Below are positions 1-5,338 of a stretch of DNA of 8,578 nucleotides, piece after piece. How positions within the stretch are numbered: the first letter of the stretch is position 1; each line of letters starts with the position of its first letter. Both the position numbers and the translations under genes were made by a program. The notes under the pieces were generated by a model. That model did not search any database. It saw only the letters and a list, made by a program, of their open reading frames with translations, and was not told the DNA's origin. This stretch comes from Cytophagaceae bacterium (lineage in GTDB: Bacteria; Bacteroidota; Bacteroidia; Cytophagales; Spirosomataceae): the NCBI GenBank assembly GCA_947459055.1, contig CANHCG010000053.1, positions 1 through 8,578 of the forward strand, given 5' to 3'.

Positions 1-1652
1 ACACGGAGCCGGAGGCTTTCCGGGAGATTGCGCATAAATTGATGGAGAATAAGCGCAATCGGGAGAGTTTTGTTGAACATTTTATTCGGCCGATTAAAAA
101 ATCATTAGACGAGCGTGGCTTAACCTATACCATCAAAGGTCGACCCAAATCCATTTATTCGATCTATAACAAATTGAAAAAAGGCAATACGGCCTTTGAT
201 AAAATTTATGATTTGTTTGCGGTACGGGTGGTGTTGGATGTGCCTTTGGAACGGGAGAAATCCGATTGCTGGGAGGTATATAGCATCGTGACGGATCATT
301 ATCGGCCTAATCCTAGTCGATTAAAAGACTGGGTATCTACGCCTAAATCGAACGGATATGAATCCTTGCACACGACGGTCATGAGTTTGCCTTATGGTAG
401 CGATAAGGAAGGTCGCTGGGTGGAGGTGCAAATTCGGACGAAGCGCATGGATGAGATTGCGGAGAAAGGGGTTGCGGCGCATTTTAAATACAAGGGTACA
501 GATACACGAACGAATCAGGCCTTCGAATCCTGGTTATCGCAAGTTCGCGAGGCGCTGGAGTCGAATGACAAATCCCAATCGGCTGTCGAATTAGTTGATG
601 ACATCAAAAATTCCTTATACCATGAGGAGGTTTTTGTGTTTACGCCAAAGGGAAAATTAGTTGTATTACAATCGGGCTCCACGGCGTTGGATTTTGCTTT
701 TGAGATTCACTCGGAGGTGGGTGCGAAGTGTATTGGTGCGAAGGTGGGGGGTAAATTGGTACCGCTGTCCCATAAATTGCAGAATGGGGATCAGATTGAA
801 ATTCTGACTTCGTCGAAACAAAAACCGTCGGAGGACTGGTTGCGAATTGTGTTTACGACCAAGGCCAAGGCGCGGATTAAGGATTTTATTAAAGAGGAGA
901 ATAAATCACATTTGATTAAGGGTCGGGATATGATTGAGGCCCGATTGAAGCATTTGGGATATCCGACTTTGACTTTAGAAATAACGAATCAGTTGCGGGC
1001 CTATTTCAATGCGAAGGATGCGAATGATTTGTTTTATCGATTTGGGAAGGTATATATTCCTATTGAGCAGTTGAAGCACTGGAAATCCGACAAGGAAATG
1101 CATGAGCGGAAGCAGGCGGAGAAGTCGATACAGGCACCGATTGTCGATAGCAAATCGTTCCGAAAGGAGATGCAGCAGTATCACAAAGACCGGAAGGAGT
1201 CGGATATTTTGTTGATTGGGGAAGATATGGATAAGGTGGATTATACCTTGGCGAAGTGTTGTAATCCGATTTCCGGGGATGAGGTTTTTGGTTTTGTGAC
1301 GATCAATGAGGGGATTAAGATTCATCGAACGGGATGTCCGAACTCGCCGGAATTATTATCTCGACATGGGGATCGGGTGATTAAGGCGCAGTGGACGAGT
1401 CAGATTGCGATGTCGTTTATTGTGGAATTGGTGATTCGAGGAATAGATCGCGTGGGATTGGTGAATGATGTGACTCGGGTGATTTCGGATGAGTTGCAGG
1501 TAAATATTACGGCCTTGACGATTGGGGTGAAGGATGGCCTATTTGAGGGTAAGATTTCGTTGATGATTCAGGATACGGTTCATTTGGAATCCTTGGTGGC
1601 GGAGTTGGAGCAAGTGACAGGTGTGATCGAGGTCGCGAGGGAGGAAATTTAG
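1..1652 (+). CDS. RelA/SpoT-family (p)ppGpp synthetase (5'-truncated by window edge)
   Basis: This is a long Rel-type enzyme that makes, and in full form probably also hydrolyses, the alarmone (p)ppGpp in the cytoplasm. The reading frame is open to the left edge (first full codon at base 3), with 549 residues visible. About 180-200 residues, the usual HD hydrolase domain, should lie upstream, so hydrolase ability cannot be judged here. Visible domains in order: synthetase (about 135-465) with GRPKSIYSIYNKL, YESLHTTV and EVQIRT (Glu codon 423-425); TGS domain (about 624-830) with its conserved His at 708-710; a helical region and Lys-rich linker; a Cys-rich domain with CC at 1257-1262, His 1323 and Cys 1335; and a C-terminal ACT domain (about 1410-1649). 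The synthetase carries RLKD (318-329), the RXKD form found in bifunctional Rel enzymes, not the EXDD of E. coli RelA. It heads a same-strand run with a Fur-family gene and purA. Family assignment is very secure; the choice between the names rel, relA and spoT is left open. Confidence 0.96.
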   Translation, partial: TEPEAFREIAHKLMENKRNRESFVEHFIRPIKKSLDERGLTYTIKGRPKSIYSIYNKLKKGNTAFDKIYDLFAVRVVLDVPLEREKSDCWEVYSIVTDHYRPNPSRLKDWVSTPKSNGYESLHTTVMSLPYGSDKEGRWVEVQIRTKRMDEIAEKGVAAHFKYKGTDTRTNQAFESWLSQVREALESNDKSQSAVELVDDIKNSLYHEEVFVFTPKGKLVVLQSGSTALDFAFEIHSEVGAKCIGAKVGGKLVPLSHKLQNGDQIEILTSSKQKPSEDWLRIVFTTKAKARIKDFIKEENKSHLIKGRDMIEARLKHLGYPTLTLEITNQLRAYFNAKDANDLFYRFGKVYIPIEQLKHWKSDKEMHERKQAEKSIQAPIVDSKSFRKEMQQYHKDRKESDILLIGEDMDKVDYTLAKCCNPISGDEVFGFVTINEGIKIHRTGCPNSPELLSRHGDRVIKAQWTSQIAMSFIVELVIRGIDRVGLVNDVTRVISDELQVNITALTIGVKDGLFEGKISLMIQDTVHLESLVAELEQVTGVIEVAREEI

Positions 1653-1698
1653 TATTTTTCAGATTTTATAGCTTATTTTACGTCGTTTTTTTCGTTAG

Positions 1699-2184
1699 AT
1701 GTCCGCAGCCATAGAGAAGTTTGATTCAGTAAAAAAGATTTTCACAGCTTATTTGGAAAATAAGGGCTTGCGGAAGACTCCCGAGCGTTTTGCGATCTTA
1801 GAGGAGATCTATTTGCGGGATGATCATTTTGATGTGGAGGAGTTATACATCTCGATGAAAAACAAGAAATATCAGGTGTCTCGTGCGACTGTTTATAATA
1901 CCTTGGATGTGTTGGTGGAATGTGATTTGGTGGTAAAACATCAATTTGGGCGCAATCAGGCGCAGTTTGAGAAGTCCTATGGTCGTCGTCAACATGATCA
2001 TTTAATCTGTACGGACTGTCACAAAGTGACCGAGTTTTGCGATCCGCGGGTGCAGACGATACAGAGTTTAGTGGGGGAGATGTTGCAATTTAATGTGATG
2101 CATCATTCCTTGATCTTTTATGGATCCTGTACGAAGAAAAATTGTGAGTCGCGGGATCAGTACCAGGCTCGAAATCAGGAATAA
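1699..2184 (+). CDS. Fur-family metal-dependent transcriptional repressor
   Basis: This is a 161-residue DNA-binding regulator of the Fur family, expected to act as a metal-loaded dimer on promoter operators. The winged-helix recognition segment is [13 protein letters not shown] (residues 60-72). Metal ligands can be read by family alignment: His43, Glu91, His99, His101, Glu112 and His136 for the regulatory sites, and two Cys pairs, CTDC (104-107) and CTKKNC (144-149), for the structural zinc. Glu112 stands where peroxide-sensing PerR has a metal-binding Asp, and Glu91 where Fur has Glu, so the ligand set is Fur-like. Subfamily (Fur, Zur or other) cannot be settled from sequence alone. The ATG at 1699 is chosen because the family core (about residues 11-150) follows at normal spacing. 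It lies 46 bp after the Rel stop and 22 bp before purA, so it is probably cotranscribed with them. I saw no clear Fur-box palindrome in the neighbouring gaps. Confidence 0.93.
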   Translation: MSAAIEKFDSVKKIFTAYLENKGLRKTPERFAILEEIYLRDDHFDVEELYISMKNKKYQVSRATVYNTLDVLVECDLVVKHQFGRNQAQFEKSYGRRQHDHLICTDCHKVTEFCDPRVQTIQSLVGEMLQFNVMHHSLIFYGSCTKKNCESRDQYQARNQE

Positions 2185-2206
2185 TTTACGTTTTTAAAAA
2201 TTTATT

Positions 2207-3490
2207 ATGGCAGTTGATGTATTATTAGGCTTACAATGGGGTGACGAAGGCAAGGGAAAAATTGTGGACGTATTGGCCCCTCGCTACCAAGTGGTGGCGC
2301 GTTTTCAAGGGGGACCTAATGCGGGTCACACACTTGAATTTGATGGTTTTAAGCATGTGCTGCATCAAATTCCTTCGGGAATTTTTCGCCAAGAAGTTCA
2401 AAACATCATCGGTAACGGGGTGGTATTAGATCCGATTATTTTCAAAAAGGAGATTGAGGGATTGGCGCATTTCAATTTAGATTTGCGTAAGAATTTAGAG
2501 ATTTCAAAAAAGGCATCGATTATTTTACCCACGCACCGTTTGTTAGATGCAGCCTATGAAAAGGCCAAAGGTGACGCAAAGATCGGTTCGACCTTGAAGG
2601 GAATTGGGCCGACGTATACGGATAAAATTTCGCGTCAAGGCTTACGTGTGGGAGATATGATATCGTCCTCATTTCCAGCCAAATATCAAGCGCTTGTAGA
2701 TCGTCACAAGGCGATTTTGGATGTATACAAATTTGAATATGATTTAGCGGCGGCGGAAAAAGAGTTTTTTGCGGCGGTGGAGTTTATGAAGGAATTCCAT
2801 TTAGTGGATTCGGAATATTCGGTGAATCATGCGATTAATGAGGGTAAAACGATTTTGGCGGAGGGAGCTCAGGGCTCTTTGTTGGACGTCGATTTCGGTT
2901 CCTATCCATTTGTGACTTCGTCCAATACGATTACTGCGGGAGCCTGCACAGGTTTAGGTGTGGCGCCAAAGAACATTGGCGAAGTGTATGGAATTTTTAA
3001 GGCCTACGCGACGCGGGTGGGTTCAGGTCCATTTCCGACGGAATTGGAAGATGAGGTAGGTGAGCGGATGCGTCAGGAGGGACGAGAGTTTGGTTCGACG
3101 ACTGGTCGGCCACGTCGCTGCGGGTGGATTGATTTGCCGGCATTGAAATATGCGATGATGATTAATGGCGTGACGCAATTGATCATGATGAAGGCGGATG
3201 TCTTGAATATTTTTGAAGAAATTTTAGTTTGTACGGCCTATGAGATGCCCGACGGTTCGGTGACGGATCAAATTCCATTTGAGATTACAGACATTAAAGT
3301 GAAGCCGATTTATGAAACCTTGAAGGGTTGGCATTGTTCATTAGAGGGCATGCGTCATTTTGAAGAATTGCCGGCGGAATTGTCGACCTATATTCAATTT
3401 TTGGAGAAGCATTTAAATTTGCCGATTAACTTTATTTCAACGGGTCCAGATCGGGAGGCATGTGTACTTCGTGGCTTGCTGGCCAATTAA
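2207..3490 (+). CDS. purA: adenylosuccinate synthase
   Basis: This GTP-dependent enzyme joins IMP and aspartate to give adenylosuccinate, the first committed step from IMP to AMP. At 427 residues it has normal family length and is complete. Signature motifs are all present: GDEGKGK at residues 12-18 with catalytic Asp13, GGPNAGHT with catalytic His41, KGIGPTYTDKISR, the AEGAQGSLLD segment, TSSNTITAG, ATRVGSGPFPTE, TTGRPRRCGW and a C-terminal STGPDRE. The ATG at 2207 gives the canonical short N-terminus running straight into the first strand and the P-loop-like motif. No Shine-Dalgarno site is seen; the leader is A/T only (TTTTTAAAAA at 2191-2200). It follows the Fur-family gene by 22 bp and the next gene starts 2 bp after its stop, which suggests one transcript. 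PurA is a classical target of ppGpp inhibition, so its position downstream of a Rel gene is functionally suggestive. Confidence 0.98.
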   Translation: MAVDVLLGLQWGDEGKGKIVDVLAPRYQVVARFQGGPNAGHTLEFDGFKHVLHQIPSGIFRQEVQNIIGNGVVLDPIIFKKEIEGLAHFNLDLRKNLEISKKASIILPTHRLLDAAYEKAKGDAKIGSTLKGIGPTYTDKISRQGLRVGDMISSSFPAKYQALVDRHKAILDVYKFEYDLAAAEKEFFAAVEFMKEFHLVDSEYSVNHAINEGKTILAEGAQGSLLDVDFGSYPFVTSSNTITAGACTGLGVAPKNIGEVYGIFKAYATRVGSGPFPTELEDEVGERMRQEGREFGSTTGRPRRCGWIDLPALKYAMMINGVTQLIMMKADVLNIFEEILVCTAYEMPDGSVTDQIPFEITDIKVKPIYETLKGWHCSLEGMRHFEELPAELSTYIQFLEKHLNLPINFISTGPDREACVLRGLLAN

Positions 3491-3492
3491 TT

Positions 3493-4221
3493 ATGCCTCA
3501 GGAATCCATTCATTTAGCGGACTTATATAAGCACGATGAGATATATTGGGTCCCAGCGGATCGAATGTCGTCGGATTCTTCTGGTCTAGTGGCCCAGGAG
3601 ACAAAGGTCGCGGAATCTTTAACTTCATCGGACACGGGTAGCGATCAAGTTTCGGAGGCCAAGTTGGAGGCAAAAGAGCATCAATCAGTTCAGGTTGAAT
3701 CTACATCTAGTGTGCTCATACCGACTGATTCTTCACCTAGGGGCTCAGCTCCAAAGATGACAAATTCAGGCGTATCGGTACAACAGGATACTTCGTCGCA
3801 CGTATTAAAACCGGCGGATTCGTTTGAATATGAGCCAACCTTAGATGCGGAGGCTTCACCAAAACCATTGATTCCTGGTACAACTTGGTTGGTCGTCGGT
3901 GATTTATCCGGCGCGGAACGTGGACGTTTGCAATTGATTTTTTCAGCTCCGCCCATGTTGTTATCCGAGCAGGATTGGGCTATTTATACGCCAAATGCCA
4001 ACGAACCCGCTTTATCAGTATTTATCGAGCAAGCACAAAATAAAAAGTTTGTATTTTTAGGTCAGCAGCCGGCGGTATGGCAATCGGATTTCCAGGTGAC
4101 GGAAATTGTCCAACAAGCTGATAAATTAATCTATTTTTTCCCGCGTTTATTGTCTACGTTGACCGATGCCGAAAAGTCCTTAAAACTGGTTTTTTGGAAC
4201 GCAATAAAGGATATGAAATAG
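3493..4221 (+). CDS. hypothetical protein with Ser/Thr-rich linker and a possible DNA polymerase III psi (HolD)-like C-terminal domain
   Basis: I do not recognise this 242-residue protein with certainty. It has three parts: a short N-terminal peptide (residues 6-24, LADLYKHDEIYWVPADR); an acidic, Ser/Thr/Gln-rich and probably disordered linker (about 25-122); and a compact alpha/beta domain (about 124-242). The C-terminal domain reads like the clamp-loader psi subunit: a TWLVVGDL strand, KKFVFLG, then an adapted ADKLIYFFPRLLSTL - K - WNAIKDM ending that resembles the psi pattern of a 'sPsL..L' helix followed by K..LW. E. coli psi also tethers itself to the clamp loader by a short N-terminal peptide (recalled as LQQLGITQWSLRRP), similar in spacing to the peptide here. 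This is inference by eye, not a search result. The linker holds repeated VLxPxDS motifs. The start at 3493 is preferred over an in-frame ATG at 3460 that overlaps purA by 31 bp and adds a poor N-terminus. No signal peptide or membrane segment is seen. It sits 2 bp after purA and ends 17 bp before a strong inverted repeat. Confidence 0.85.
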   Translation: MPQESIHLADLYKHDEIYWVPADRMSSDSSGLVAQETKVAESLTSSDTGSDQVSEAKLEAKEHQSVQVESTSSVLIPTDSSPRGSAPKMTNSGVSVQQDTSSHVLKPADSFEYEPTLDAEASPKPLIPGTTWLVVGDLSGAERGRLQLIFSAPPMLLSEQDWAIYTPNANEPALSVFIEQAQNKKFVFLGQQPAVWQSDFQVTEIVQQADKLIYFFPRLLSTLTDAEKSLKLVFWNAIKDMK

Positions 4222-4238
4222 CGTTTTTTCTCCGCTAC

Positions 4239-4267
4239 CTTTGGCAAAGCTTTAAGCTTTGCCAAAG
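4239..4267. terminator. perfect inverted repeat between converging genes, possible bidirectional terminator
   Basis: Arms CTTTGGCAAAGCTT (4239-4252) and AAGCTTTGCCAAAG (4254-4267) are perfect reverse complements around one T at 4253. As RNA this would fold into about a 12-bp stem with a 5-nt loop, readable in either direction. It begins 17 bp after the stop of the psi-like gene and its last base touches the tsaD stop codon (4268-4270, - strand). Its place between two converging genes fits a shared transcription end. Neither side has the U-run of a textbook intrinsic terminator: the only T-run (4224-4229) lies upstream of the stem in the + direction. A role as an RNA 3'-end stabiliser or protein site is therefore also possible. 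Each arm is itself palindromic (CTTTG-N-CAAAG). Confidence 0.6.
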
Positions 4268-5272
4268 TTAAGCTAGAAAAGAAAGTGAGGCTAACGGGCT
4301 CACGTCTTGCCCACAAAACTCTCCGGCTTCCGCCTTAAAATGTGCCGCCATGGCAATCATCCCCGCGTTGTCTGTGCAATAGGAAAAGGCGGGAATATAA
4401 ACTTCCCAACCTTGTTTGGCGCCCATTTCCTGAATCCTCGTCCGTAAACCCGAATTCGCCGAAACACCTCCGGCAATCGCAATTTGTTTGCAGCCGGTTT
4501 GAACCATAGCCTTTTTAACTTTTCGCAATAAAATTTCGATCAGCGTTTTTTGGACCGATGCACAAATGTCTGCCTTGTTTTCCTCAATAAATTTGGGATT
4601 CATCGCCACCTGCTTTTGTAAAAAATACAAAATGGAGGTCTTTATTCCCGAAAATGAAAAATTCAATCCGGGCATTTCCCCCATCGGAAAAGGAAAGCGG
4701 TCAGGGTTACCTTCTTTTGCTAGTTTATCGATTAGCGGTCCCCCCGGATAGGGCAATCCGATCAATTTTGCCGTTTTGTCAAAGGCCTCACCCACCGCAT
4801 CATCCATAGTTTCGCCAATAATCTCCATGTCTAAGGCACTTTTGACCCAAACTAATTGCGTATGCCCCCCACTCACGGTCAAACATAAAAAAGGAAATGC
4901 GGGACGAGGCTCCTCGATAAAATGGGCCAATACATGCGCCTGCATATGATTTACATCGATCAAGGGAATGTCTAAACTAAGTGCGAGCGCTTTGGCAAAG
5001 GAAGTTCCAATCATCAGCGCACCTAACAATCCAGGGCCCCGCGTAAACGCAATGGCATTCAAGTCATTTTTGTTTATATTTGCTTTTTGCAGCGCTTCTT
5101 GCACCACAGGAATGATGGATTTTTGATGAGCCCTGCTAGCTAATTCCGGAACGACACCGCCCCACTCGGTATGAATGAGTTGGGTCGAAATGATGTTCGA
5201 ACGAAGTTCTCCGTGGACCATCACAGCCGCAGAGGTTTCGTCACAGGAAGATTCAATAGCCAGTAGGATCAT
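4268..5272 (-). CDS. tsaD: tRNA N6-adenosine threonylcarbamoyltransferase TsaD
   Basis: TsaD transfers the threonylcarbamoyl group from TC-AMP to adenine 37 of ANN-decoding tRNAs (t6A), working with TsaB and TsaE in the cytoplasm. The protein is 334 residues, normal for the family, with an ASKHA (actin/Hsp70-like) fold. Visible motifs: ESSCDETSAAV at 7-17, TRGPGLLGALMIG at 77-89, the metal-binding HMQAH (His109 and His113), VSGGHTQLV at 133-141, NFSFSGIKTS at 204-213, AIAGGVSANSGLR at 265-277, and the second metal-site Asp301 in YCTDNAG. The ATG at 5270-5272 is chosen because MILLAIESSCDE is the usual N-terminus; a TTG at 5288-5290 would add six residues with no family support. The gene converges on the psi-like gene and is divergent from the tamB-like gene, 66 bp apart. 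Nothing is missing or disrupted. Confidence 0.98.
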   Translation of the reverse strand: MILLAIESSCDETSAAVMVHGELRSNIISTQLIHTEWGGVVPELASRAHQKSIIPVVQEALQKANINKNDLNAIAFTRGPGLLGALMIGTSFAKALALSLDIPLIDVNHMQAHVLAHFIEEPRPAFPFLCLTVSGGHTQLVWVKSALDMEIIGETMDDAVGEAFDKTAKLIGLPYPGGPLIDKLAKEGNPDRFPFPMGEMPGLNFSFSGIKTSILYFLQKQVAMNPKFIEENKADICASVQKTLIEILLRKVKKAMVQTGCKQIAIAGGVSANSGLRTRIQEMGAKQGWEVYIPAFSYCTDNAGMIAMAAHFKAEAGEFCGQDVSPLASLSFLA

Positions 5273-5304
5273 GTCAAAAATTATTCGCAAAAATAAGGCA
5301 AATT

Positions 5305-5325
5305 AAACCGATTTCGGTTTTTTTC
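5305..5325 (+). promoter_or_regulatory. hairpin followed by a T-run in the leader of the tamB-like gene
   Basis: AAACCGA (5305-5311) and TCGGTTT (5314-5320) are perfect reverse complements separated by TT. They run into an uninterrupted T-run (5318-5324). Read on the + strand this is terminator-like: a short stem of about 6-7 bp followed by seven U. It lies 14 bp upstream of the tamB-like ATG, inside the 66-bp divergent gap. It might attenuate transcription of that gene, stop upstream transcripts entering the gap, or simply be an operator-like palindrome. The stem is short and the T-run may partly reflect AT-rich leader sequence, so the role is uncertain. Confidence 0.4.
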
Positions 5326-5338
5326 TTAAAAAGAAAAA

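Noticed and set aside
39..41. TTG at 39 as the start of the Rel protein
   Set aside because: The same frame is open to the left edge and codons from base 3 encode TEPEAFREIAHK, matching the family sequence before the synthetase domain; the gene is cut by the window, not started there.
975..1325. 116-residue open frame on the - strand opposite the Rel gene
   Set aside because: It lies wholly inside the well-conserved Rel coding region, shows no recognisable domain and is Leu/Ile/Arg-rich in the way antisense frames of this codon usage are.
1653..1698. Gap between Rel and the Fur-family gene as a terminator or promoter region
   Set aside because: It is T-rich with a T7 run at 1686-1692 but no GC-rich stem before it and no clear TAnnTTTG element, so nothing specific can be supported.
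2191..2200. TTTTTAAAAA palindrome between the Fur-family gene and purA as a terminator or operator
   Set aside because: It is a pure A/T palindrome of only 5 bp per arm in an AT-rich leader, with no GC stem; chance is the better explanation.
3460..3492. Upstream in-frame ATG for the psi-like gene
   Set aside because: It would overlap purA by 31 bp and add MCTSWLAGQLI, which is the purA end read in another frame; the ATG at 3493, 2 bp after the purA stop, is simpler.
5273..5290. TTG start adding MRIIFD to TsaD
   Set aside because: The family normally begins MxxLAIESSCDE, which the ATG at 5270-5272 gives exactly.
5299..5306. TTAATTTG on the - strand as a Bacteroidota -7 element (TAnnTTTG) for tsaD
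   Set aside because: One fixed base is wrong and no TTG-type -33 element is visible at the right distance upstream; in such AT-rich sequence the match is weak.
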